From positions 1,339,470 to 1,403,469 of the forward strand of contig NZ_JAKWJS010000001.1 in assembly GCF_022761115.1 (NCBI RefSeq): DNA of 64,000 nt, written 5' to 3'. The notes below the pieces were generated by a model. The model had not been told where the DNA came from and ran no database searches. It saw nothing but the letters and a program-made list of their open reading frames with translations. A program made the position numbers and the translations under genes. This DNA comes from Dyella sp. RRB7 (lineage in GTDB: Bacteria > Pseudomonadota > Gammaproteobacteria > Xanthomonadales > Rhodanobacteraceae). Shown here in pieces: positions 1-8,012 of this stretch (its first letter is position 1; each line of letters starts with the position of its first letter).

Positions 1-1
1 C

Positions 2-787
2 CTCGCGGTGCTGTTCCACGGTTGGGAAGGCAGCGTCGATTCCACCTATGTGCTGCAGACGGGGAGCCGCCTGCTCGCCGACGGTTGGGATGTTTTCCGG
101 CTCAATTTCCGCGATCACGGCAATAGCCACGATCTCAACGAGGCCTTGTTCCATTCGTGCCGTATCGATGAGGTGGTGAATGCGCTGGGCGACATCGCCC
201 GGCGTTATCCCAGTCGACCCATGGCACTGGCGGGCTTCTCGCTGGGCGGAAACTTCGCACTGCGCGCCGCCTTGCGCGCGCCGGCCGCGGGGCTGCCATT
301 GAGTTACGCGCTGGCGGTGTGCCCCATCATCGATCCCAGCGAAGGCCTGTTCTCGCTGGAGGAAGCAGCGCCGTGGTTCTACCAGGCGTACTTCATGCAC
401 AAATGGCGGCGCTCGTTGCAGGCCAAGCAGGCGGCCTTTCCGCACCGGGAGTATTTCGAGCTGTCGGAGCTGAAGCAGAGCCTGCGCGGCCTCACCGCCT
501 CGCTGGTGGCGCGGCATACCGATTTCGATTCGCTCGAAGCTTATCTGGACGGCTATTCGGTGGCGGGCCGGGCGCTGGCGGACCTGCATATACCGGCGAC
601 CATCCTCACGGCGCGCGATGATCCGGTAATTCCGGTGGATGCGTTCGAAAAGCTGGAATTGCCGGCCAATGTCGAACTGGATATCGCCGCCTACGGCGGG
701 CACTGCGGCTTCATCCGCGGCTGGGACATGACCAGCTTCACCGATGACTACATCGCCGCGCGCTTCAATGCGATGACGGCGGGCTGA
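2..787 (+). CDS. alpha/beta hydrolase, 5'-truncated by the window edge
   Basis: The reading frame is open from the first complete codon, so the true start lies upstream of the window. The visible part (about 262 residues) is an alpha/beta-hydrolase of the YheT/EstA-like type: an HGWEGS segment that would form the oxyanion-hole region, the nucleophile elbow GFSLGG, and near the C-terminus DDPVIP (probable acid) and GGHCGF (probable catalytic His). The elbow sits in the order expected for the fold. Substrate cannot be told; relatives are carboxylesterase-like enzymes of unknown physiological role. It ends 125 nt before the next gene, so it may or may not share a transcript. Confidence 0.8.
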   Translation, partial: LAVLFHGWEGSVDSTYVLQTGSRLLADGWDVFRLNFRDHGNSHDLNEALFHSCRIDEVVNALGDIARRYPSRPMALAGFSLGGNFALRAALRAPAAGLPLSYALAVCPIIDPSEGLFSLEEAAPWFYQAYFMHKWRRSLQAKQAAFPHREYFELSELKQSLRGLTASLVARHTDFDSLEAYLDGYSVAGRALADLHIPATILTARDDPVIPVDAFEKLELPANVELDIAAYGGHCGFIRGWDMTSFTDDYIAARFNAMTAG

Positions 788-911
788 GCGGCGCGGCTTC
801 GTCGGGTTTCCTGCGGCAGCGATATCGTTGACAGTGGGCCGGCCCGCGCCGACGATGGTCCGTCTGTCCGCATCCTCCGCGATAGGGTCGCCCCAGCCTG
901 GAGATAACGCT

Positions 912-1316
912 ATGGCCCGTCATGCCAATGGCACGTTCGAGATCACGATGTCGCCGCAACCGGCGCAAGACGGCGTGGGCGACCCAAGCGTGGGTCGCAT
1001 GGCCATCCACAAGCAATTCCATGGTGATCTCGAAGGCACGGGCAACGGCCAGATGCTGGCGGTGGGTACGCCGGTCGATGGTTCGGCGGGCTATGTCGCG
1101 ATGGAGCGCGTCAGCGGCATCGTGCATGGGCGGCAAGGCAGCTTTGCGTTGCAGCATGCGGGTACCTTGACCCGCGGCACGCCACAGCTCTCGGTAACCA
1201 TCGTGCCGGACTCCGGTACCGACGGGCTGAGCGGCATCGCCGGCCGGCTCGACATCACCGTCGCCAACGGGGTGCACGCCTATCACCTCGAGTATTCACT
1301 GCCGGACCTGCCGTGA
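912..1316 (+). CDS. DUF3224 domain protein
   Basis: A 134-residue protein beginning at an ATG within a longer open frame; this start was chosen because DUF3224 proteins typically begin just before the G-x-F-E-(I/V) strand seen here (NGTFEITM). The sequence is rich in short beta-strand-like segments with glycine turns (SGIVHGRQGSFALQHAG, GTDGLSGIAGRLDI, HAYHLEYSLP), matching the small beta-barrel fold of that family. No signal peptide is visible. Function is unknown; some relatives are annotated as lipocalin-like. It ends 59 nt before the next gene start, in the same direction. Confidence 0.72.
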   Translation: MARHANGTFEITMSPQPAQDGVGDPSVGRMAIHKQFHGDLEGTGNGQMLAVGTPVDGSAGYVAMERVSGIVHGRQGSFALQHAGTLTRGTPQLSVTIVPDSGTDGLSGIAGRLDITVANGVHAYHLEYSLPDLP

Positions 1317-1375
1317 CGTTCCCATGGGGTGTCGCCGGCGCTACGCTTTCGCTTTCCCTTCCTGGAGCCACGTCC

Positions 1376-2470
1376 ATGCGCAAGCTGATGTTCGCTCTGC
1401 TCGGCCTGCTCGCCGTCCATGCGGCTGCCGCCGCGCCGCAACTGGATAAGCTGACCCTGCCGGCGGGCTTCCATATCGCGGTGTACTCGGATGAGGTGCC
1501 CAATGCGCGCGAGATCACGCTGGGCGCCAAGGGCACGGTCTTCGTCGGCTCCAACAGCGCCGGCAAGGTCTATGCGCTTACCGACAGCAAGGGCGATGGT
1601 CACGCCGACAAGGTGCGGGTGATCGCCAGTGGCCTGCAGTTGCCGGTGGGTGTCGCCTTCCGCAATGGTGACCTGTACATCTCCGCCGTCAGCAAGATCC
1701 TGGTGCTGCGCGACATCGAGAACCATCTCGACAACCCGCCCGCGCCGCAGGTGATCTACGACAAGTTTCCCACCGAGACGCACCACGGCTGGAAGTTCAT
1801 CGCATTTGGTCCGGACGGCAAGCTCTACGTGCCGATCGGCGCGCCGTGCAACATCTGCGACAAGGGCAAGGACTACGCCAAGCTCACGCGCATGAATGCC
1901 GATGGCAGCGGGCTTGAGGATGTCGCCTACGGCATTCGCAACACCGTGGGATTCGACTGGCAACCCCGCACGAAGCAATTGTGGTTCACCGACAACGGCC
2001 GCGACCTGATGGGCGACGACATGCCCAGCGACGAGCTGAACCGGCTCAGCCATGTGGGCGAGCATTTCGGTTTTCCCTACTGCCACCAGGGCGACACGCT
2101 CGATCCGGACTTCGGCAAGGGCAAGAGCTGCAAGGACTACACGCCACCCGTGCTGAAGCTCGGCGCGCACGTGGCCTCGCTCGGCATGCGCTTCTACGAG
2201 GGCGCGCAGTTCCCGGCGAGCTACCAGGGCGCCATCTTCATCGCCGAGCATGGCTCGTGGAACCGCACCAAGAAGTCCGGTTATCGGGTGATGACGGTGC
2301 GTCTCCATGGCGACAAGGTCATCGGTTACGAGCCACTGGTCGATGGTTTCGAGCAGGACGAGAAAGCCTGGGGCCGCCCGGCTGACGTGCAGCCGCTGCC
2401 GGATGGCAGCCTGCTGGTGAGCGACGACCTGGCCGGTGCGGTGTACCGCGTGACCTATCAAAAACCCTGA
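1376..2470 (+). CDS. exported PQQ-dependent sugar (sorbosone) dehydrogenase-like beta-propeller
   Basis: A 364-residue secreted protein. The start is the ATG at 1376, preceded by a GGAG-like ribosome site and followed by a clear signal peptide (MRKLMFALLGLLAVHAAAAA, cleaved about residue 20). The mature part shows the repeats of the soluble glucose/L-sorbosone dehydrogenase six-bladed propeller: TLPAGFHIAVYSD, a HHGWKFIAFGPDGKLYVPIG blade, RNTVGFDWQP, LWFTDNGRDLMGDD, PADVQPLPDGSLLVSDD. Family members oxidise sugars in the periplasm with PQQ, but many homologues of this subgroup have no proven activity. A CNIC pair in the blade near residue 160 could form a disulfide or bind a metal. The sequence supports fold and location, not substrate. 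Confidence 0.85.
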   Translation: MRKLMFALLGLLAVHAAAAAPQLDKLTLPAGFHIAVYSDEVPNAREITLGAKGTVFVGSNSAGKVYALTDSKGDGHADKVRVIASGLQLPVGVAFRNGDLYISAVSKILVLRDIENHLDNPPAPQVIYDKFPTETHHGWKFIAFGPDGKLYVPIGAPCNICDKGKDYAKLTRMNADGSGLEDVAYGIRNTVGFDWQPRTKQLWFTDNGRDLMGDDMPSDELNRLSHVGEHFGFPYCHQGDTLDPDFGKGKSCKDYTPPVLKLGAHVASLGMRFYEGAQFPASYQGAIFIAEHGSWNRTKKSGYRVMTVRLHGDKVIGYEPLVDGFEQDEKAWGRPADVQPLPDGSLLVSDDLAGAVYRVTYQKP

Positions 2471-2535
2471 CGGCCAAGTGCTTTATCGTGGGCGCCGCCT
2501 GATGCTTTTCGATTCATCGTTCCAGGAGAACCACC

Positions 2536-3156
2536 TTGCAATTGCGCAGCGACAATTTCACCCACGGACAGCCGATTCCGGCCCCGCTCGCCTTTGGCAA
2601 ACGCGCCTCGCCGTTCGCGTTGTCGGACAACCTGAGCCCGCATCTGGCGTGGAAGGACGCGCCGCTGGCCACGCGCTCGTTCGTGCTGACCTGCATCGAC
2701 TTCGACGTGCCGAGCAAACCCGATGACGTCAACCAGGCAGGGCGAACGGTGCCGGCCGACCTGCCGCGCGTGGAGTTCGTGCACTGGCTGATGGCGAACA
2801 TCCCGGTGGAATGCGGCGAGCTGGCCGAAGGCGCCTGCAGCGACGGCATCGTGCCGCGCGGCAAGCGCGCGCCGTATGGTCCGCCCGGCAGCGTGCAGGG
2901 CATCAATGACTTCACCGGTTGGTTCGCGGGCGATGCGGACATGCGCGGCGAATACCTCGGCTACGACGGCCCATGCCCGCCATGGAACGACTCGCTGGTG
3001 CATCACTATCACTTCCGCCTGTATGCGCTGGATGTGGAGCACCTCAAGCTTGCCGACGGTTTCACCGTGAGCGAGTTGCGTGCCGCGATGGATGGCCATG
3101 TGCTGGCCGAGGCGGAACTGATGGGCACCTATACGCTCAACCCGGCACTAGCCTGA
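2536..3156 (+). CDS. YbhB/YbcL-type PEBP (Raf kinase inhibitor-like) protein
   Basis: A 206-residue protein starting at TTG 2536; AGGAGA lies 7 nt upstream, which decides for this start. It carries the phosphatidylethanolamine-binding protein features: SDNLSPHLAW near residue 32, CIDFDVP, a VHWLMANIP segment, the YGPPGSVQGINDF stretch and the C-terminal HHYHFRLYALD strand. Length is slightly above the usual 150-185 because of an insert around residues 60-75. Bacterial PEBPs are cytoplasmic or periplasmic small-ligand binders of uncertain role; no signal peptide is seen here. It stands 65 nt after the propeller gene, probably on the same transcript. Confidence 0.85.
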   Translation: MQLRSDNFTHGQPIPAPLAFGKRASPFALSDNLSPHLAWKDAPLATRSFVLTCIDFDVPSKPDDVNQAGRTVPADLPRVEFVHWLMANIPVECGELAEGACSDGIVPRGKRAPYGPPGSVQGINDFTGWFAGDADMRGEYLGYDGPCPPWNDSLVHHYHFRLYALDVEHLKLADGFTVSELRAAMDGHVLAEAELMGTYTLNPALA

Positions 3157-3285
3157 ACCGTGGCGACGAAAGCATGAACAGTGCGCAACCAACGACTGGC
3201 GCCGGTCCATCTTCACGCCCGCAAGGCATGGCCTGTGGGTGAATGAGGGCGGGGCGATCCGCTGCCCCGTCACGAGGACCGCACC

Positions 3286-3441
3286 ATGCTCCACTACGCC
3301 CTGGTATTTCTTGTCATCGCCATCATTGCAGCCCTGTTCGGCTTTACCGGCATTGCGGGTACGGCCGCCGGCATCGCGAAGATCCTGTTCGTTGTTTTCC
3401 TGATCCTCGCCGTGATCGCCTTCTTTCGCCGCGCCAGCTGA
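3286..3441 (+). CDS. DUF1328 (YtjA-type) small membrane protein
   Basis: A 51-residue gene with GAGGA 8 nt before the ATG. The product is almost entirely two hydrophobic helices: residues 4-20 ([17 protein letters not shown]) and about 29-47, with a basic FFRRAS end and the [12 protein letters not shown] turn typical of DUF1328/UPF0391 proteins. These are inner-membrane proteins of unknown function, often induced by general or envelope stress. It leads a run of small envelope genes (DUF883, YqjE-like, YqjK-like, permease) that continues to 5812. Confidence 0.85.
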   Translation: MLHYALVFLVIAIIAALFGFTGIAGTAAGIAKILFVVFLILAVIAFFRRAS

Positions 3442-3530
3442 GCGGCAGCGCACCGGAGCTGGCACGCTCCGGCACGCGCCCGGCTAGCGATATTGGTTAC
3501 AGTGAATCCATTGCCTCATGGGAGAACGTC

Positions 3531-3896
3531 ATGAACAAGCAGGTCCAGGCGCATGAAGAAAGCGGCGCCGCCGAACGTATCGAGGAGCGCGCCGAGCGCA
3601 TCAAGCAGGCCACCTCCAGCGCCGTGAACACCACCAAGGAGGCCGTGGAACGCGCGGCCGACCATGTCGAGGAAGGCCTGCATCGCGCTACCGACAAGGC
3701 CGCCGACGCCGCCACGCGCGCCAGCGCCAAGGCCGAGGAGGTTCGTCAGCGCGGGCGCGAAACCTATGACGAGGTGATCGATCGCGCCGACGAGTGGCTG
3801 GACCGCGCGCGCGATTACGTACGCGAGAAACCGGTGCAGTCGGTGGCCATCGCGCTTGGCGCCGGCTGGCTGTTAGGCCGCATACTCCGCCGCTAA
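3531..3896 (+). CDS. DUF883 / ElaB-YqjD family membrane-anchored protein
   Basis: A 121-residue protein with GGAGA 5 nt before the ATG. Residues 10-95 form a charged, alanine-rich amphipathic helix likely to be coiled coil; residues 97-121 are the hallmark C-terminal anchor (VREKPVQSVAIALGAGWLLGRILRR). In E. coli the YqjD/ElaB relatives are tail-anchored inner-membrane proteins expressed in stationary phase that bind ribosomes through the N-terminal region; that role here is by homology only. The arrangement DUF883, YqjE-like, YqjK-like parallels the E. coli yqjDEK cluster. Confidence 0.85.
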   Translation: MNKQVQAHEESGAAERIEERAERIKQATSSAVNTTKEAVERAADHVEEGLHRATDKAADAATRASAKAEEVRQRGRETYDEVIDRADEWLDRARDYVREKPVQSVAIALGAGWLLGRILRR

Positions 3897-3915
3897 GCGA
3901 CACCGAGGACAGCGG

Positions 3916-4383
3916 ATGGACCAGACCGGACGCGATGACGCGCCCGCTTCACCCGACGAGACGCCGGCACCCCCGTCGCCGCCGGGCCTGTTGGATGACC
4001 TCGGCCGCCTCGGGCGTGCGTTCCACCAGCTGTTCGGCGCGCAACTTCGCCTGCTGGCGGCGGAACTGGGGCTGGCCCGCAGCGCGGTGCATTGGCTGCT
4101 GATCGCAGGCCTGGTCGCGACGGTCGCGGGTGTGGGCCTTGGCCTGACCCTGCTGGGCCTGATCGGCTGGCTGCTGGCGCAATGGTTCGGCTCGTGGACC
4201 TGGGCGCTGCTGGTGCTGGCCCTGGTGGAAGTGGCTTTCGTAATCGGGGCGGTGCTGCTGTTCCGCCGCTGCATGCACTGGATGACCTTGCCCGCGACGC
4301 GGGGCGAATGGAATGCGATGATGCGCGAGGCCCTGCATCGTCCCGATCCGCAGGACGACATCCGTCCGGAGGACGCGCCATGA
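3916..4383 (+). CDS. YqjE-like (phage-holin superfamily, DUF1469) membrane protein
   Basis: A 155-residue protein, with a proline-rich, acidic N-terminus (residues 1-25), an amphipathic helix (LLDDLGRLGRAFHQLFGAQLRLLAAELGLARSA) and two strong membrane helices at about 61-85 and 93-115. This is the layout of the Actinobacterial/proteobacterial YqjE family, which databases place in the putative holin superfamily; there is no lysis cassette here, so a holin role is unlikely. It sits 19 nt after the DUF883 gene and overlaps the next gene by 4 nt (ATGA), so the three are almost certainly translated together. Confidence 0.82.
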   Translation: MDQTGRDDAPASPDETPAPPSPPGLLDDLGRLGRAFHQLFGAQLRLLAAELGLARSAVHWLLIAGLVATVAGVGLGLTLLGLIGWLLAQWFGSWTWALLVLALVEVAFVIGAVLLFRRCMHWMTLPATRGEWNAMMREALHRPDPQDDIRPEDAP

Positions 4384-4670
4384 GCCTGATCAAGCAGCTG
4401 CATGCCGTTCGCGCCGCGCAGGCGCGTGCGGTGGAAGCACGTCACGAGCTGGCCGTGCCGGCACAGGCGTTGCTCTCACGTGGACAGCGTTATCCCCTGG
4501 CCACCGTGGGCGTGGCCGCCGGTGCCGGCTTCGTGCTGGGCCAGCTCAATGTCCATCCCCTGCGGGTACCCGGCCTGGGCGCGTTGTTGAGCGGTACCGC
4601 AGCCGAGTTGGTGAGCCAGGGCGTGCGGCTGGCCGCCGAGTTCGCGCAAGGCAGCTTCGACCCGTCATGA
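4380..4670 (+). CDS. YqjK-like small protein
   Basis: A 96-residue product whose ATG overlaps the preceding stop codon (ATGA). Residues 1-45 are a basic amphipathic helix (VRAAQARAVEARHEL), followed by a short hydrophobic, glycine-rich stretch (TVGVAAGAGFVLGQL) and a second weakly hydrophobic helix. It corresponds in position and size to YqjK in E. coli-type yqjDEK clusters, although similarity at this length is weak and the name rests mostly on context. It overlaps the AI-2E-family permease gene by 4 nt. Confidence 0.7.
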   Translation: MSLIKQLHAVRAAQARAVEARHELAVPAQALLSRGQRYPLATVGVAAGAGFVLGQLNVHPLRVPGLGALLSGTAAELVSQGVRLAAEFAQGSFDPS

Positions 4671-5812
4671 GTGAGCCGGAGTCGCCTGGCCCGCCCGCCA
4701 CCCCCGGTGACGGCGCCGCGATGGTGCCCAGCCGCGTGCCTCGTGGTGGCCTCGTGCGTGTTCAGCGCGCGCAGAGCGCACGCCGGCACCTGCGCGGCAT
4801 CCATATCGTATTGAACGTGTTTCTGGCGTTGGCGCTGCTGTACACGGTCACCTTGACCAAGCAGCTGCTGATACCGCTGGTGCTCGCTTCGTTCATTGGG
4901 CTGGCGCTCAATCCCATCGTGGCGCGCGCCGCCCATCTGGGCATTCCGCGCTGGCTGGGTGCCAGCGTGCTGATGATCGGGCTGATCGCGGCCATTGGCG
5001 GTGGCATTGGCATGCTGACACAGCCGGCGCTTGGCTGGTTCCATGAGGCACCCACCGCCATTCGCAGCTTTGTGCCGAAGCTGCGCGCCGTGACCCAACC
5101 GCTGGAAGCCGCCAACCGCGCCACGCAAAGCCTCACCGGGCCCGCCCGGCCGCAACAGGTGCAGCAACCCAGCTTGTCCATTACCGCATGGGACATTGTG
5201 GCCACGACGCCCAAGATACTTGCCGGTGTGCTCACCGTGGTGCTGCTGGTGTTCTTCTTCCTGGTGTACGGCGACCTGATGCTGAGGCGGTTGGTACAGG
5301 CCTCGCCAGGCTTTGGTTACAAGCGCCATGCGGTGTCGATCGTGCGCGGCATCCAGTACGAGGTATCGCGCTACATTCTCACCGCCTTGCTGATCAACGT
5401 CGGGCTGGGCGCCATCACTGCCGGGATGCTGTGGCTTTATCACATGCCGGATCCGCTGTTGTGGGGCGCGGTCGCGATGCTGGCCAACTTCATACCCTAC
5501 GTGGGCGCCATCACCACCACCAGCGTGCTCGCCGTGGTGGGGCTGCTCAACTTCAACGATGCCACCTCGGCGCTGCTCCCCGCACTCACGTTTGCAGGCA
5601 TTACGGCGTTCGAAGGCAATGTGGTGACGCCGCTGATCCAGGGCCATCGCATGCGGCTGAGCCCTATCGCCATCCTGCTGTGGCTGTTGGTGTGGGGCTG
5701 GCTATGGGGCATTCCCGGCGCGCTGCTGGCGGTGCCGATGCTCACCAGCGCCAAGCTGGTGGCCGAGCGCGTGCGCGGGTGGCAGTGGTTTGCGCGGATG
5801 GTGCAGCGCTGA
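4667..5812 (+). CDS. AI-2E family transporter (PF01594-type permease)
   Basis: A 381-residue integral membrane protein. After a 45-residue cytoplasmic leader there are membrane segments at about 47-70, 75-90, 98-120, a periplasmic amphipathic stretch at about 125-180, then 188-210, and a C-terminal bundle containing the family signatures NFIPYVGAI and the P-L-I-Q-G-H-R-M-R-L-S-P loop. Family members include E. coli TqsA/PerM and Na+/H+ antiporter-like proteins; the substrate cannot be deduced, and autoinducer-2 export should not be assumed. The gene overlaps the previous one by 4 nt and closes the envelope gene run; the next gene is convergent, 14 nt away. Confidence 0.85.
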   Translation: MSEPESPGPPATPGDGAAMVPSRVPRGGLVRVQRAQSARRHLRGIHIVLNVFLALALLYTVTLTKQLLIPLVLASFIGLALNPIVARAAHLGIPRWLGASVLMIGLIAAIGGGIGMLTQPALGWFHEAPTAIRSFVPKLRAVTQPLEAANRATQSLTGPARPQQVQQPSLSITAWDIVATTPKILAGVLTVVLLVFFFLVYGDLMLRRLVQASPGFGYKRHAVSIVRGIQYEVSRYILTALLINVGLGAITAGMLWLYHMPDPLLWGAVAMLANFIPYVGAITTTSVLAVVGLLNFNDATSALLPALTFAGITAFEGNVVTPLIQGHRMRLSPIAILLWLLVWGWLWGIPGALLAVPMLTSAKLVAERVRGWQWFARMVQR

Positions 5813-5826
5813 CCTGGGCGTGTGCC

Positions 5827-6591
5827 TTACCAGTCTATGCGCATGCGGTCGCGGAAGAAGCCGCCGGTGATGGCGGGGCGCGAGGGGAGCGTGGCGGCCC
5901 ATACGATGCCGGCGGCGCCCTCGGCGACGGGGCGTCCGCCGTGGCCACCCATGTCGGTGGCGACCCAGCCAGGACAGACCGCATTGACCAGGATGCCGCT
6001 GCCTTGCAGCTCCATCGCCAGCATGCGCGTGTGGCTGTTCAAGGCTGCCTTGGACACGCGATAGGCCGGGCAGCCGGAACCGTCGCTGGCGATCGCGCCG
6101 CAGCCGCTGGAGACATTGACGATGCGGCCGTAGCCGTGACGCTGCATCAGCGGCAGCACGGCTTCGGTGAGTTGCCAGGCGCCGAGCAGATTGGTTTCCA
6201 GCGCCTGGCGCACGATATCCATGCTCACCGACGTCGCCTGGTTGTCGATGTCGAAATAGGCGCCGGCATTGTTGACCAGGATGTCCAGCCGTCCATAGTC
6301 GCGCTCGATGCGCGCGACCAGGGCACGGATATCGTCCATCGAGGTCACGTCCAGCGGCGCTGCCATTACCGTGCCGCCATCGCGGCGCAGCTGCCGCGCG
6401 GCCTTTTCACCGGCCAGCGGATTGCGTGCGCCCAGCAGTACGGTGATGCCTTCGGCGGCGAGCTGCCGGGTGATTTCCAGGCCCAGCCCCCGATTGGCGC
6501 CGCTGACCAGCGCCACGCGTTGCGCCAGCTCCGGTTCGGCCGCCGCGGCACGGCGACGTGGCGACCTCACCGGAAACACCACCGCGTTCAT
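5827..6591 (-). CDS. SDR family oxidoreductase
   Basis: A 254-residue short-chain dehydrogenase. Seen: the Rossmann motif SGANRGLGLE (about residue 30), LDV and NNAG motifs, and the catalytic S-x12-Y-x3-K pattern (VSSGCGAIAS..., YRVSK). Such enzymes reduce carbonyls with NAD(P)H; the basic residues after the glycine motif (GARNPL) favour NADPH, by inference. Its ATG overlaps the stop of the outer-membrane channel gene by 4 nt, so it is the last gene of the RND efflux operon. That coupling suggests a role in modifying the toxic compound that the pump exports. Confidence 0.85.
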   Translation of the reverse strand: MNAVVFPVRSPRRRAAAAEPELAQRVALVSGANRGLGLEITRQLAAEGITVLLGARNPLAGEKAARQLRRDGGTVMAAPLDVTSMDDIRALVARIERDYGRLDILVNNAGAYFDIDNQATSVSMDIVRQALETNLLGAWQLTEAVLPLMQRHGYGRIVNVSSGCGAIASDGSGCPAYRVSKAALNSHTRMLAMELQGSGILVNAVCPGWVATDMGGHGGRPVAEGAAGIVWAATLPSRPAITGGFFRDRMRIDW

Positions 6592-8012
6592 GGCGCGGCG
6601 GCAAGCTGATCGCAGCGTTCGGTGGCGCAGGCCTGCCAGCCACCGCCCAGCGCCTTGTACACCGACACGGCGCGCAGGTTGATGGCGGCCTGTGCGTCGG
6701 CCAGCGAATCCTCCGCTTCCAGCTGGGTGCGTTCGGCATCCAGCAGCTGCAGGAAGTCCGCGGCGCCTTCGTTGTAGCGGATGCGGGCGAGATCGGCCGC
6801 ACGGCGACTGTTGGCCACCTGGTCCTGCAGCTTGAGCACGCGATCGCGCTGCAGGTTGTAGCCCACGATGGCGTTGTCCACGTCTTCCACGGCCTGCAGC
6901 ACGCTGCGCTGGTAGTTGGCCAGCGCCGCATCGGCACGTGCCTCGCTCGCCTTCACGTTGGAACGCACGCGCTGCACGTTGAGGCCCGACCAGGTGATGC
7001 TCGGCGCGATCGACCACGCACGCGAGGCCGGTCCGCCGAAATCGTTGCTGCGCCCGGCCAGGAAGCCGAGGAAGCCGCCCAGCGTGATGTGCGGGTAGTA
7101 GTCGGCCTTGGCGACACCGATGCGGGCGTTGGCGGCGGCGAGTTGTCGTTCGGCTACGCGCACGTCGGGCCGGCGCTGCAGCACGTCGCCTGCGTTGCCG
7201 ATGGCCAGCGCCACGTCGATGGGCTTGAAGCCCTGCGGCGACAGGTCGATGTCCAGCTCGCCCGGTCGTTCGCCCACCAGTACGGCGAGTCGGGACGTGT
7301 CGTTCTGCGCCAGCGTCTGCAAGGTAGGCAGCTGCGCTTCCACGAACTTCAGGCGCGCGGTGGCGCTGGCCACGTCCTGCTCCGAGCCAGTGCCGATATC
7401 GGCGCGGGCATGGATCAGGCGCAGCGACTCGCGCTGGTTCTCGATGTCGCGGTTGGCCACGTCGATGCGCAACTGCACGCCACGCAGGTCGAAGTAGTAG
7501 CGCGCGATCTCGGCGAACAGCGTCACCTGGGCATCCTGCAGCGAGGCTTCGCTGGCGCCGGCCTCGGCGCCGGCGGCTTCCACCGAGCGACGCACGCCGC
7601 CGAACAGATCCAGTTCCCAGCTCGCATCAAAACCGGCCTGGTAGCTGGTGATGGTGGTGCGCTGGTCGGTGAAGCCGGGCTCCTGCTCGCGGGCCCGCGA
7701 GTAGTTGGCCCCGGTTTCCACGTCGGGAATCTGCTGCGACTTGGCCACACCCCATAGCGCGCGTGATTCACGCAGATGGGCGAAGGCGATCTTCAGGTCG
7801 GGGCTGTTCTGCGCGGCGCGCTGGATCAGCGCGTCGAGCGTGGGGTCGTTGAACTGCTTCCACCAGTTGGCCTGGAAGTTCGCGGTGGACTCCTGCTGGC
7901 TGTTCACGCCCTGCAGCGCTACCGGTTTTTCCACCGGCGCGTGGTAATTCGGCCCCACGCTGGCGCAACCGGCCAGCAGCAACGAAGCGGCGAGTGCGGT
8001 GAGCTTATTCAT
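6588..8012 (-). CDS. RND efflux outer-membrane channel lipoprotein (OprM/NodT family)
   Basis: A 474-residue TolC-like channel. It begins with a lipoprotein signal (MNKLTALAASLLLAGCAS; lipobox LAGC), followed by GPNYHAP, characteristic of the NodT family. Two similar halves each carry OEP-type coiled-coil helices, with conserved motifs such as SWELDLFGGVRR and RRPDVRVAERQLAAANARIGVAKADYYP in the first and second half. It is acylated and inserted in the outer membrane, completing a tripartite pump with the two genes upstream. It overlaps the pump gene stop by one base and the SDR gene start by 4 nt, implying tight translational coupling. Confidence 0.93.
   Translation of the reverse strand: MNKLTALAASLLLAGCASVGPNYHAPVEKPVALQGVNSQQESTANFQANWWKQFNDPTLDALIQRAAQNSPDLKIAFAHLRESRALWGVAKSQQIPDVETGANYSRAREQEPGFTDQRTTITSYQAGFDASWELDLFGGVRRSVEAAGAEAGASEASLQDAQVTLFAEIARYYFDLRGVQLRIDVANRDIENQRESLRLIHARADIGTGSEQDVASATARLKFVEAQLPTLQTLAQNDTSRLAVLVGERPGELDIDLSPQGFKPIDVALAIGNAGDVLQRRPDVRVAERQLAAANARIGVAKADYYPHITLGGFLGFLAGRSNDFGGPASRAWSIAPSITWSGLNVQRVRSNVKASEARADAALANYQRSVLQAVEDVDNAIVGYNLQRDRVLKLQDQVANSRRAADLARIRYNEGAADFLQLLDAERTQLEAEDSLADAQAAINLRAVSVYKALGGGWQACATERCDQLAAAP

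Noticed and set aside
819..3504. Near-identical 18-mers GCGATATCGTTGACAGTG (819-836) and GCGATATTGGTTACAGTG (3487-3504), each upstream of a gene
   Set aside because: Only two copies, with three mismatches and different distances to the start codons; too weak to call a shared regulatory element.
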